Shown here in pieces: positions 15,369 through 23,924 of a stretch of DNA of 34,394 nt. Each line of letters starts with the position of its first letter. Positions within the stretch are counted from its first letter, which is position 1. Source of the stretch: Acetatifactor sp. (GTDB lineage: Bacteria > Bacillota > Clostridia > Lachnospirales > Lachnospiraceae); NCBI GenBank assembly GCA_022511385.1, contig JAFLRN010000025.1, positions 1-34,394 on the forward strand. The letters run 5' to 3'. The position numbers and the translations under genes are program-made. The notes under the pieces were generated by a model, which worked only from the letters and a program-made list of their open reading frames with translations, was not told the origin of the DNA and did no database searches.

Positions 15369-17582
15369 ATGAAAAAGAAAACACAACTGCGTCTCGTATT
15401 GAACTTGATATTGATACTTCTACTGTCGGCATGCGGCGGAAAAGGGTCCGCTTCGCAGAATTCACATTCACAACCGGAAAACGACACGCAGTCTTCCTGG
15501 CAGGACAAGCATATTTCACTAAAGCATCATTTTTATGATGTCTATGTGGCAGACGACATCATTTATGGGTATCTTATAACAGACGATGGGATTACGGTGG
15601 TGTCTCAAAATGCGGAGTCCGAAGAAGTTCTGCGTGAAGTGGCAATTTCAAATGTATATGACGTGGGAAATCTGACAGCCGACGCACAGGGAAATATCTA
15701 TCTGTCAGGCGAAAACACTTTCTGGAAAATAGACGGGAGCGGAAATATAACAACTTTCGATAATTTTACACTGGAAGATGTAGATTGGACGAGACAAGTG
15801 CTACCGAAGGGAATTTATGTGGATTCGGAGGGGTATTTTTACTTACACTATGAGATAATGCTGCCTGCCAACCTATTCAATGATGAGGAAGAGGATGATG
15901 TCTACGTTCCGACTGACCGTATCTACGTAACAGACAACCAGCTTAACATTTTGTTTTACGAACAAGTTATCAACGCCTATGGTTCTCAGCTGCTCTCTTT
16001 TTCTTTCAGTGAAAACGGAACGCCCACGATCCTGGTACGAACTCCTGATGGATTCTACATCAGCGAAATAGATGTGGCGGGGCGGAAAAGTGTTATAAAA
16101 AAGGAAATAGATAAAATAGAGATATCTGACAGTCGAAGCTTTGCTTTTACAGAGAAGGGCTTTGCTTTTTACAGCGGTAATGATCTATACTTCTATGATT
16201 ATGCCGAACAGACCCAGACAAGGCTGCTGAATCTGTTATCCTGTGGGATATTGGCGGACAATATCCGATATTTAGGCATGAAAGACGGCACGATTGAGAT
16301 TGTTGACAATTATAGCGAAACTGCGTCTTCCGAATACGTGACGATCCTGGAAGGGGAAAATACCAAAACCACCATTACCTTGGGTGTCATAATGTCCAAT
16401 CCCGAGTTGGAACAGATTGTTGCCGGATATAACCGTTTCAGCGATGCGGGAAAGGTAGAGATTATCTCATATCATACGGATGATTATTCTGTTGGATTAG
16501 ATCGCCTAAAGCTTGACATCATAAGCGGAAAGGCCCCCGATGTGATGGAAGTTTCTGAGATTGATACCAATATTTTTACGGCCAAGGGCGTGTTTGCAGA
16601 CTTATATACTTTTATGGAATCGGATACCGACTTACAAAAGGATATGCTGATGGATGCCGTCAGAACCGCATATGAGTCAGACGGACACCTGTACAGTATG
16701 GGAGCCGCATTCCAAATATATTCCATGTGGGGCGCAAAAGGCGTATTCCAGGAAAATTACGGAATCAGTATGCAAAGACTGATACAATTAATAGAGAACA
16801 AGGGGAAAACAATAAGCGCAATATGGGGCTTCTCCGCCGATGAGACTGTCCTCACTTCACTTACTACTTTTTCATTAAACGAGTTCATCGACTGGGATAA
16901 AGCGGAATGCGATTTTACGAATGAATACATGAAAGGACTGCTGGACTTTGCCGCACAATATACCGGCAGCTATCGGGGCACTCTCGCGAAAGGAATTTCG
17001 GAGGGCGAAATATTGCTGACGATAGGATACATAAGAAGCGTCGTGGATTATCAGGTCGAAAAGGAATTGTACGGCGGTGAACTTGCCTTTGTGGGACTTC
17101 CCACATCAAAGGGGACCGGCACAGCGCTCAGCCTTCGCGGCCAGGAACTAGCAATCAGCGCAAAGGGTGAGCATCAGGAGCTGGCGTGGGATTTTGTAAA
17201 ATATTATATTCAAAATGGGTATACAGACTTAGGTTTCCCTACTCTGAAGGCGCAATTTGATGATGCAATGCAGGAGTCAATGAGGGAGCATTTTGTAGAT
17301 TCCGTTGATTCCGTCGATGGTCATGAGCGAGTGCCAAGGGAAGTATTTTGGGACGGAGACGGAGAAATGATATCCATTTACGCTGCCAGTCAGGCAGACG
17401 TCGATGCAGTCATTCAGTTAATAGAAAGAGCCGAGACACAATACGGATATAATCCACCAATACAGAACATTATCAACGAAGAAGCCCAGAGCTATTTCAG
17501 CGGCCAGAAGGATTTCCAGACAGTGGCTGAAATAATCCAGAACCGAGTTGGCATTTATTTATCGGAGCAGATGGGGAATTGA
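15369..17582 (+). CDS. Large extracellular solute-binding lipoprotein with N-terminal propeller-like domain
   Basis: The 737-residue exported lipoprotein has signal peptide residues 1-21 and lipobox LSAC with Cys22. Residues about 50-340 hold repeated short beta-type stretches (ITVVSQNAE, GNIYLSGENTFWKID, GFAFYSGNDLYFYD) resembling a beta-propeller. Residues about 350-737 resemble an ABC family 1 (sugar-type) binding protein (TITLGVIMSNPELEQIVAGY, DRLKLDIISGKAPDVMEV). No permease or ATPase gene is adjacent, so it is an orphan that may serve a distant transporter or act as a sensor. It is the only plus-strand gene between two minus-strand signalling genes and looks AT-richer than its neighbours. 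Its ribosome binding site (AGGAG) is about 12 bases from the ATG. Confidence 0.85.
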   Translation: MKKKTQLRLVLNLILILLLSACGGKGSASQNSHSQPENDTQSSWQDKHISLKHHFYDVYVADDIIYGYLITDDGITVVSQNAESEEVLREVAISNVYDVGNLTADAQGNIYLSGENTFWKIDGSGNITTFDNFTLEDVDWTRQVLPKGIYVDSEGYFYLHYEIMLPANLFNDEEEDDVYVPTDRIYVTDNQLNILFYEQVINAYGSQLLSFSFSENGTPTILVRTPDGFYISEIDVAGRKSVIKKEIDKIEISDSRSFAFTEKGFAFYSGNDLYFYDYAEQTQTRLLNLLSCGILADNIRYLGMKDGTIEIVDNYSETASSEYVTILEGENTKTTITLGVIMSNPELEQIVAGYNRFSDAGKVEIISYHTDDYSVGLDRLKLDIISGKAPDVMEVSEIDTNIFTAKGVFADLYTFMESDTDLQKDMLMDAVRTAYESDGHLYSMGAAFQIYSMWGAKGVFQENYGISMQRLIQLIENKGKTISAIWGFSADETVLTSLTTFSLNEFIDWDKAECDFTNEYMKGLLDFAAQYTGSYRGTLAKGISEGEILLTIGYIRSVVDYQVEKELYGGELAFVGLPTSKGTGTALSLRGQELAISAKGEHQELAWDFVKYYIQNGYTDLGFPTLKAQFDDAMQESMREHFVDSVDSVDGHERVPREVFWDGDGEMISIYAASQADVDAVIQLIERAETQYGYNPPIQNIINEEAQSYFSGQKDFQTVAEIIQNRVGIYLSEQMGN

Positions 17583-17603
17583 CTGCCTACCGTACGGCAG
17601 GCT

Positions 17604-18287
17604 TCAGGAACGGGTCAACAGCATTCCGGCGGCCATATCACGGCCGCCCAATGCCTCTCCCCGACGCCCCAGCTCCTGCAAGTGTCTCTGCATTTGCTCC
17701 TCCCCACACAATTCATCCACATACAGACATTCCCGGATATCCTGTTCTGTGAGCTGTTGGGAAAATGTATCCGTGATAAAAAGAAGCCCTACCTTGCGCT
17801 GCAGGATTCCCTGACGTATCTTCAGGGAACCTGCAGTTGTTTTTTCGTTTTCTATAGAATCGGTAAGGCATTGCACATGACCGTGACCAAGATTTTTATT
17901 TAAGGAAAAAATTTTTAGTCCTCCATTGGAAAATAGCAGAAAGTGATCGTCCACGGAAAAAATGCCGGATATTGGAATGGACTGCATGTGAGGCGCCAGA
18001 CCGCCGGAAATCAGATCTCCACTCAGCTGTCCCAGAAAATGTTCCAAATTCTCTTCTAAAGACGAAAAATATTTGTCGGGGTTTCGAGCCAGGCGTTTGA
18101 AGGGCTGGCGGCGGAACCATTGCAGGAGCTGTCCTGTCAGGTAGGCGCCGGCCATCCCTTGAGACTCGTTCTGACCGGGACATAAGACAAATAGGCAAAT
18201 AGGAATGAATTTGTATTGGCACTGCTGGAGCAGCAGGGCACTGTGGTTTTGGAAGGCTTGCCAGTAGACGGCAGTGATCAGATTCAT
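17604..18287 (-). CDS. PP2C-like protein, probably degenerate phosphatase
   Basis: The 227-residue protein aligns by eye to PP2C/SpoIIE-type phosphatases: ALLLQQ near 17-22, GMAGAYLTGQLLQWF near 44-58, FSVDDHFLLFSNGG near 110-123, LLFITDTF near 168-175 and the end motif GGRDMAAGMLL near 213-223. The first metal-binding Asp positions are missing: the usual DAL becomes SAL, and CDGMGG becomes CPGQNE. The later Asp positions in TDTF and GRDM are kept. It may therefore be a pseudophosphatase that binds rather than dephosphorylates. The ATG is preceded by AAGGAGG at about 12 bases. It lies upstream of the kinase gene on the same strand, interrupted by the opposite-strand lipoprotein gene. Confidence 0.6.
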   Translation of the reverse strand: MNLITAVYWQAFQNHSALLLQQCQYKFIPICLFVLCPGQNESQGMAGAYLTGQLLQWFRRQPFKRLARNPDKYFSSLEENLEHFLGQLSGDLISGGLAPHMQSIPISGIFSVDDHFLLFSNGGLKIFSLNKNLGHGHVQCLTDSIENEKTTAGSLKIRQGILQRKVGLLFITDTFSQQLTEQDIRECLYVDELCGEEQMQRHLQELGRRGEALGGRDMAAGMLLTRS

Positions 18288-18400
18288 AGACAGTTTGAAC
18301 CTCCTTATGTAATTTGTATCGAAGACAATAGATTCTTAAGGGAAAAAGTTTTAAGGAAATAGATTTTTTAAAACGGATCGTCAGGGAAATACAGCATTCA

Positions 18401-18442
18401 GGTGCTTTGTTCTCTGCAGACAGACTTCATAGACAAAGCACC
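18401..18442 (-). terminator. Stem-loop after rseP, possible terminator
   Basis: A perfect 10-bp inverted repeat (GGTGCTTTGT at 18401-18410 with ACAAAGCACC at 18433-18442) lies 14 bases after the rseP stop. No T-tract follows, so Rho-independent termination is uncertain; mRNA 3'-end protection is an alternative. Confidence 0.45.
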
Positions 18443-18456
18443 CGCATTTACTTGAT

Positions 18457-19524
18457 TCAGTGAAGAAAGATATTTGACAGATCGTTAAAGAAGATAAATA
18501 CCATTAAAACCATAAAGAACATCAAGCCCACAAAGTGAACCATGCCTTCTTTTTCTGGAGGAATAGGCTTGCCTCGGATGACTTCCACCAGGAGGAATAC
18601 CAGCCTGCCGCCGTCCAATGCGGGTATGGGAAGCAAATTCAGAATTCCCAGATTTACGGACAGCATCAGGGTAATATTCAGCATGCTGAGAAGTACGCTC
18701 CGCCAGCCGTAGTCCTTGGCTGCCTCGTAGGTCTTGCCCACAACGTTCACAGCAATGCCCACCGGACCCGCTACATCCTCTCTGCTCACCCGGCCCCTAA
18801 ACAGCATGCCCAGGCTTTTGTAGGTGGCTTTCACAGAATACCGCATCTCATACCAGGCATACCGAAACTTCGCCAGCCCCTTAGGCTCCACAAAGTCCGA
18901 ATTGGAAACACCCAACATATAGATTCCGGAGCCCTGGTCGTACTGTGGCGTCAGAGTGGTTGTGTACCGCTCTCCGTCTCTCTCATAGACCACCTTCAGA
19001 TCACCGCTCCGGTAGGTCGCCTGCATATACAGTGAAATTTCCTGATACATGCGTATCCGCTCTCCATTTAAGGAAATAATAAGGTCACCATCCTGAAGGC
19101 CTGCAGCCTCTGCACCGCCGCCCTCCACCACCTGGGTAACCACCGGATCCCGAATTGCTATGATATCAGACATATTCACCATGATAAAAGCGATGATAAA
19201 GGCCAGGATAAAGTTGAAGAAAGGGCCTGCCACCACCGTGGAAATCCTGCCCCAGACCGGAGCTTTCAGAAAGGAGCCCTCTCCAGGTTCCCCATCCTTC
19301 TCCATCAGACCGTCCTCTCCTTCAAACATACAGGCGCCGCCAATGGGAAACAACTTCAGTGCATACCTTGTTCCGCCTTTTTTCACAGATATCAGGCTTG
19401 GACCCATTCCCACGGAAAATTCCACCACATGGATGCCGTTGGCCTTTGCCAGCAGAAAGTGTCCAAACTCATGGGCAATGACCACTGCGCCAAATATAAC
19501 AATAAACCATATCAATGTTACCAT
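18457..19524 (-). CDS. rseP: Site-2 intramembrane metalloprotease RseP
   Basis: The 355-residue membrane protease of family M50B has the zinc motif HEFGH at residues 18-22 in the first helix. A single PDZ-like domain lies at about 120-200 (GGGAEAAGLQDGDLIISLNG). The C-terminal LNLLPIPALDGGRL segment supplies the third zinc ligand. Role: regulated intramembrane proteolysis of anti-sigma factors and clearance of signal peptides. The ATG lies inside the dxr stop region (7-base overlap, ATGGTAA), so it is translationally coupled. It is the last gene of the operon starting at pyrH. Confidence 0.96.
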   Translation of the reverse strand: MVTLIWFIVIFGAVVIAHEFGHFLLAKANGIHVVEFSVGMGPSLISVKKGGTRYALKLFPIGGACMFEGEDGLMEKDGEPGEGSFLKAPVWGRISTVVAGPFFNFILAFIIAFIMVNMSDIIAIRDPVVTQVVEGGGAEAAGLQDGDLIISLNGERIRMYQEISLYMQATYRSGDLKVVYERDGERYTTTLTPQYDQGSGIYMLGVSNSDFVEPKGLAKFRYAWYEMRYSVKATYKSLGMLFRGRVSREDVAGPVGIAVNVVGKTYEAAKDYGWRSVLLSMLNITLMLSVNLGILNLLPIPALDGGRLVFLLVEVIRGKPIPPEKEGMVHFVGLMFFMVLMVFIFFNDLSNIFLH

Positions 19525-20693
19525 CCGTAACTTATCCTTCCTGCAATATATTCATAGGTCTGCTGTTCAGCTTCCAATATCTGCTCTACCGTAGGATTTT
19601 TGATAACAGAATGCTGCTCCATGGCACTTCCTATTAACTCCGGAATCTGCAGATAAGAAATCTTTTTATCCAGAAACAGGGCCACCGCCTTCTCGTTGGC
19701 CGCGTTGAACACGGTGGGCATGCTGCCGCCCTGCCTTGCGGCCTGGTAAGCCAGCTTCAGGCCCTCAAAGGTTTCCTGATCCGGCTTCTCAAAGGTCAAC
19801 TGCTGCAGTTCGAACAAATCCACCCTCTTGCCGTCCATAGGCCTTCTATCCGGATAAAACAGTGCATATTGGATGGGCAGCTTCATATCCGGCATGCCAA
19901 GCTGGGCGATGATGGCACCGTCCACAAACTGCACGGCGGAGTGGATGATGCTCTGGGGATGAACCACCACCTGTACCTGGTCCAGCTTCACGTCAAAGAG
20001 CCACTTTGCCTCCATGACCTCCAGCCCCTTATTTACAAGGGTGGAGGAATCCACAGTGATCTTCCGGCCCATGGACCAGTTGGGGTGCTTCAGGGCATCC
20101 TCCACCTGCATGCCTGCCAGCTGCTCCCTGGTCCTGCCCCGAAAAGGCCCGCCGGAAGCAGTCAGTAAAATCTTTTCAATCCTGTTTCCAGGCTCTCCGT
20201 TCAGGGACTGGAAAATAGCGCTATGCTCGCTGTCCACAGGAAGAATAGACACTCCTCTCTCCCGTGCCAGGGGCATAATGAGATGTCCCGCGGTCACAAG
20301 GGTCTCCTTGTTTGCCAGGGCAATGTCCTTTCCGGCTTCGATGGCTGCGATGGTGGGCCTGATACCAATCATACCCACAATTGCCGTCACCAATACCTGG
20401 CTCTCGGGCAAAACAGCAATCTCCAAAAGCCCCTCCATGCCTGTGACCACTTTTACATCCAGGTCGGATATCCGAATGCGCAGGTCTTCTGCGGCCTTCT
20501 CAGTCCACATCCCCACCATCTTAGGATGAAATTCCCTGACCTGAGCCTCCAGCTTTTCCACGCTGCTGTTTGCGGCCAAGGCAGCCACCTGAAGCTGGGG
20601 ATTATTGCGGACAACCTCCAGGGTCTGGGTACCGATAGAGCCGGTGGAGCCCAGTATGGCTATGGATTTACTGCCATTTCTTTCGTCGTTCAT
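19518..20693 (-). CDS. dxr: 1-deoxy-D-xylulose 5-phosphate reductoisomerase
   Basis: The 391-residue enzyme converts DXP to MEP with NADPH, the committed step of non-mevalonate isoprenoid synthesis. The N-terminal nucleotide motif GSTGSIG is at 15-21. The metal and substrate motifs are VDSEHSAIFQ, KHPNWSMG and NKGLEVMEAKWLF. An ATG five codons earlier (20708) is possible, but GAGG lies nine bases before the ATG at 20693. It supplies isopentenyl units used by UppS, encoded in the same operon, and overlaps rseP. Confidence 0.96.
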   Translation of the reverse strand: MNDERNGSKSIAILGSTGSIGTQTLEVVRNNPQLQVAALAANSSVEKLEAQVREFHPKMVGMWTEKAAEDLRIRISDLDVKVVTGMEGLLEIAVLPESQVLVTAIVGMIGIRPTIAAIEAGKDIALANKETLVTAGHLIMPLARERGVSILPVDSEHSAIFQSLNGEPGNRIEKILLTASGGPFRGRTREQLAGMQVEDALKHPNWSMGRKITVDSSTLVNKGLEVMEAKWLFDVKLDQVQVVVHPQSIIHSAVQFVDGAIIAQLGMPDMKLPIQYALFYPDRRPMDGKRVDLFELQQLTFEKPDQETFEGLKLAYQAARQGGSMPTVFNAANEKAVALFLDKKISYLQIPELIGSAMEQHSVIKNPTVEQILEAEQQTYEYIAGRISYGW

Positions 20694-20734
20694 TTCATCA
20701 TTCCTCATCTATTCCCGGCAATCTGGCGCCAACG

Positions 20735-20831
20735 TCTCCGCTCCGCGCAGCCTTCACACAGCCGTAAACGAAAGCGGCAAGCGCCCACAGTGCGTTTCTC
20801 CGCTCCACACATCCCTTACACAGTCGTAAAC
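20735..20831 (-). repeat. Imperfect duplication of the cdsA 3' end
   Basis: A 35-base segment at 20797-20831, which covers the cdsA stop codon and its last codons, recurs at 20735-20769 with a 62-base period. Both copies start TCTCCGCTCC and end CGTAAAC. The copy between cdsA and dxr is non-coding. Confidence 0.7.
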
Positions 20832-21643
20832 AGCAGTACAGTCAGAAAATATGTCATGGGCGCCGTGACGATCACGCTGTCAAAACGGTCCATAATACCC
20901 CCATGTCCGGGAATCAGTCTGCCATAATCCTTAATGTCATTGTTTCGCTTGATGGCAGAAGCCGCCAGGTCTCCCACCATACTCATGATGGATCCCACGC
21001 CGCAGATAACAGCGATCAGCGCGCTCACCGTCTGGTCTGGAAAAGCATTTTCCACAAAAAAGTGTCCGTACAGCCAACCGATCAATGCAGCTCCCAACAC
21101 GCCGCCTATGCAGCCCTCCAGAGATTTCTTGGGACTGAGCAGGGGAAATATCTTCTTTTTGCCGATCAGCATTCCCACCACATAGGCGCAGGTATCACAG
21201 CCCCAGGAGCTGATCAGGATCATCCACACCATATAAAGGCCTTGGGCACTTGCTCTCGTCAAGTACATAAAGGACAGCATCACAGGTGCATAGAGAAAGG
21301 AAAAAACCACTGCCGTCACCTGCTCTGACCGAAACTTTGGGAAGGTGACAACATATGCCAGCATCTCCAGCAGAAAAAATCCCACAATACACATAAGAAG
21401 CAGCGTATGATTCTCTGAGAAATACAGACAAAGGTAATAAGCCGTAACACCTGCCATTCCCAAGATCTCCAGCAAATTTAACTTTTTAGCGTCCGCGGCA
21501 CATTTCAGCGCTTTCGTCAGTTCTCTCAACGCCACCAGCGATATGGCCCAAAGAACCACCGCCAACGGGATACCGCCAAAGCTCAAAGCAGCCAAGGCTA
21601 TGATTACCAGAACGATACCACTGGCCAGTCTGGTCCAGAACAT
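20816..21643 (-). CDS. cdsA: Phosphatidate cytidylyltransferase (CDP-diacylglycerol synthase)
   Basis: The 275-residue membrane enzyme has about seven to eight helices. The CDS signature is complete near the C-terminus: SAIKRNNDIKDYGRLIPGHGG reads as S-x-x-K-R-x4-K-D-x-G-x2-I-P-x-H-G-G. Reaction: phosphatidate + CTP to CDP-diacylglycerol, the precursor of phospholipids. The ATG follows GGAGGAGTAGTGCT, and the gene starts 4 bases after the uppS stop. The 3' end carries a local duplication extending toward dxr. Confidence 0.96.
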   Translation of the reverse strand: MFWTRLASGIVLVIIALAALSFGGIPLAVVLWAISLVALRELTKALKCAADAKKLNLLEILGMAGVTAYYLCLYFSENHTLLLMCIVGFFLLEMLAYVVTFPKFRSEQVTAVVFSFLYAPVMLSFMYLTRASAQGLYMVWMILISSWGCDTCAYVVGMLIGKKKIFPLLSPKKSLEGCIGGVLGAALIGWLYGHFFVENAFPDQTVSALIAVICGVGSIMSMVGDLAASAIKRNNDIKDYGRLIPGHGGIMDRFDSVIVTAPMTYFLTVLLFTTV

Positions 21644-21647
21644 AGCA

Positions 21648-22367
21648 CTACTCCTCCTTTAATCCTCCGTATCTTCTATCTCTATGATTATATGCCTCAA
21701 CGGCTTTTACCAATTCGTCCCTGGTGAAATCGGGCCAGGGAACGGGCGTGAAATAAAGCTCAGTATAAGCCAGCTGCCAGAGAAGGAAGTTTGAGATTCT
21801 CTGCTCGTTACAGGTACGGATCAACAGATCCGGGTCCGGAATTCCAGCCGTATCCAACAGCCCGTTTATAGTTTCTTCATTTACGGAATCAGGCTGAAGC
21901 TCCCCTTCCGCCATCTGCTTGGCCAGTTTACCCAATGCTCTCACAATCTCGTCCCTGCCGCCATAGTTGATGGCGATCTGGAAGTGAAGGCCGTCATTTT
22001 TCTTTGTGGCTTCCTCCAGCTCGGCTATCCTGGTGCGAATGTCTTCGTCCAGCCGGGACTTATCGCCCAATACCCGCACGCACATACGGTTCTTTTCCGC
22101 TGTTTTCAAACAGGTCTTCATATAGTCCCTAAGCAGCTTCATCAGAGCATCCACCTCATCCTGGGGCCGATTCCAGTTTTCCGTGGAGAAGGCATAGACC
22201 GTCAGATATTGGATTCCCATTTTGTAGGCCTCCTCACAGATGACCTCAACAGTCTTGGCTCCCTGTACATGCCCATAATTCCGTGGCATATGCCTGGCTT
22301 TGGCCCATCTGCCGTTGCCGTCCAGAATGATGGCCACATGCCGCGGCATCTTCATCTCTTCACTCAT
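21648..22367 (-). CDS. uppS: Undecaprenyl diphosphate synthase (cis-prenyltransferase)
   Basis: The 239-residue enzyme condenses isopentenyl diphosphate units into the C55 lipid carrier for peptidoglycan and other wall polymers. It has the substrate motif LDGNGRWAK near 14-22, then YAFSTENWNRP and ISNFLLWQLAYTELYF. The usual RTSGE or RTGGE motif reads RTCNE, a mild variation. The ATG at 22367 follows GGAGG with nine bases of spacing. It is in the canonical order frr-uppS-cdsA-dxr-rseP but separated from frr by a structured repeat. Confidence 0.97.
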   Translation of the reverse strand: MSEEMKMPRHVAIILDGNGRWAKARHMPRNYGHVQGAKTVEVICEEAYKMGIQYLTVYAFSTENWNRPQDEVDALMKLLRDYMKTCLKTAEKNRMCVRVLGDKSRLDEDIRTRIAELEEATKKNDGLHFQIAINYGGRDEIVRALGKLAKQMAEGELQPDSVNEETINGLLDTAGIPDPDLLIRTCNEQRISNFLLWQLAYTELYFTPVPWPDFTRDELVKAVEAYNHRDRRYGGLKEE

Positions 22368-22446
22368 CTCCTGCTTCCTCCCACTCCCATCAGCGGACCA
22401 GGGGAGCGGATCGCTTCTCCACTCCCCCGGTGAACCTCCTAAAAAC

Positions 22447-22600
22447 GTTCAGCCCGCGCCCATTCGCAAAGCCGCGCCTTCAGCGCTTTCCGGCGCGTTG
22501 CGCCTACCTTTGCTCATGAACGGGCGCTCCCTCAGTCGTGGCAAACCGCGTAAAATTCGTGCAAGCACGATTTTCCGCAATTTACCACGACTGGCTGAAC
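22447..22600 (-). repeat. Two-hairpin structured intergenic element (type 2, copy 2)
   Basis: It begins directly at the frr stop codon. Closing stem GTTCAGCC (22447-22454) with GGCTGAAC (22593-22600). First hairpin CAGTCGTGG (22533-22541) with CCACGACTG (22585-22593), tipped by a CGTGC-AA-GCACG turn. Second hairpin CGCCC (22457-22461), TTC and GCAAAG (22466-22471) with CTTTGC (22508-22513), GAA and GGGCG (22522-22526). It shares the ATGAGC...TTTGCGAATG module with the element at 4751-4888. It interrupts the frr-uppS operon. Confidence 0.65.
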
Positions 22601-23152
22601 TTAGACTGTCATGATCTCCTTAGATTTTGTTTCCATAAGAGCATCGATCTCTTTGATGTATTTATCCGTCAGCTTCTGCAGCTGATCCTCCAGCTGCTTG
22701 ATCTCGTCCTCGGAGATTTCCGTCTTTGCCAGTTTCTTGAAGGAATCGTTTCCGTCCCGGCGTATGTTGCGGACAGCCACCTTGCCATCCTCCGCCTTCT
22801 TCTTCACATCCTTCACCAGATCCTTTCTGCGCTCCTCCGTGAGTTCCGGAAACACAAGACGTATCACACTGCCGTCGTTGGAAGGATTGATTCCAATGTC
22901 AGAGGTCATGATTGCCTTTTCAATCTCTTTGATCAGCGATTTCTCCCAGGGCGCAATCTGTATGATGCGCGCCTCGGGAACGGTGACATTGCCCACCTGC
23001 TGGATGGGCGTGGGCGTTCCATAATAATCCACCCTGAGCTTATCAAGAACATGGGGATTTGCCCGGCCCGCACGGATAGCAGCATAATCTGCCTCCAGAA
23101 AATCCACAGTCTTTCTCATCTTGTCATCGAACTGTTGTAATCTAGCATCCAT
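22601..23152 (-). CDS. frr: Ribosome recycling factor
   Basis: The 183-residue protein has the usual RRF length and composition: a long three-helix bundle with the inserted beta domain. Motifs include AAIRAGRANPHVLDKLRVDYYG near 24-45, PEARIIQIAPWEKSLIKEIEKAI and PELTEERRKDLVK. Role: splits post-termination ribosomes together with EF-G. The ATG follows a GGGAGAGGGAAACCAT site. It lies 31 bases after pyrH, the standard order. Confidence 0.98.
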   Translation of the reverse strand: MDARLQQFDDKMRKTVDFLEADYAAIRAGRANPHVLDKLRVDYYGTPTPIQQVGNVTVPEARIIQIAPWEKSLIKEIEKAIMTSDIGINPSNDGSVIRLVFPELTEERRKDLVKDVKKKAEDGKVAVRNIRRDGNDSFKKLAKTEISEDEIKQLEDQLQKLTDKYIKEIDALMETKSKEIMTV

Positions 23153-23183
23153 ATGGTTTCCCTCTCCCTTTTCGCTTTTCCTT

Positions 23184-23879
23184 TTATACCATAACCTTCG
23201 TACCGCTAAACTGACCCTTCAATGCATTTACAATGCTGTTTTCCATATTCAATCCAAACACCCACATGGGCATCCTGTTGTCCCTGGCAAGAATAGAGGC
23301 CGTCATATCCACTACCTGGAGATTCTTTGCAATGACCTCATCGATAGTCACCTCGTCGTACTTCTTTGCTCCGGGATTCTTGTTGGGATCGTCGTCATAT
23401 ACGCCATCAATGGACTTTGCCAAAAGGATCACATCCGCCTCCACTTCGATGGCACGAAGCACCACTCCCGTATCCGTGGAGAAGTAAGGATGACCCGTAC
23501 CTCCGGCAAAAAACACCACCTGGCCCTTTTCAAAGTACTTGTTTGCCCTGTCTTTGGAAAAAAGTTTGGTAAAAGAACCGCACTCAAAAGGGGTCAGAAT
23601 ACTGGTCTGCATTCCCACTGACCGGAAAATTTCGGACACATAGATACAGTTCATTACAGTTGCCAGCATGCCAATCTGATCCGCCTTTGTGCGGTCAATA
23701 TTTTCGCTGGTACGGCCGCGCCAGAAATTGCCGCCGCCGATCACAATGCCCACCTGAAAGCCGTCGTCAGTCAGTTCCTTTACCTGCAGCGCCACTTTCC
23801 GCACGGTATCTTCGTCAAACCCGGTCTTTTTCTCACCCGCCAGAGCCTCGCCGCTGAGCTTCAATAAAATTCTCTGCAT
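23184..23879 (-). CDS. pyrH: Uridylate kinase (UMP kinase)
   Basis: The 231-residue hexameric UMP kinase of the amino-acid-kinase fold has LLKLSGEALAG at the N-terminus, the glycine loop GIVIGGGNFWRG near 48-59 and DPNKNPGAKKYDEVT. Reaction: UMP + ATP to UDP + ADP. The ATG at 23879 follows AGAGGAAAC; an ATG four codons upstream lacks a comparable site. rpsB and tsf, which commonly precede pyrH, are absent here; a bactofilin gene is upstream instead, 45 bases away with a small CGCGG/CCGCG hairpin between. Confidence 0.97.
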   Translation of the reverse strand: MQRILLKLSGEALAGEKKTGFDEDTVRKVALQVKELTDDGFQVGIVIGGGNFWRGRTSENIDRTKADQIGMLATVMNCIYVSEIFRSVGMQTSILTPFECGSFTKLFSKDRANKYFEKGQVVFFAGGTGHPYFSTDTGVVLRAIEVEADVILLAKSIDGVYDDDPNKNPGAKKYDEVTIDEVIAKNLQVVDMTASILARDNRMPMWVFGLNMENSIVNALKGQFSGTKVMV

Positions 23880-23924
23880 GTTTCCTCTCATTCTGCCGCA
23901 CCGCGGCTACCGCGCCCTGCTATC

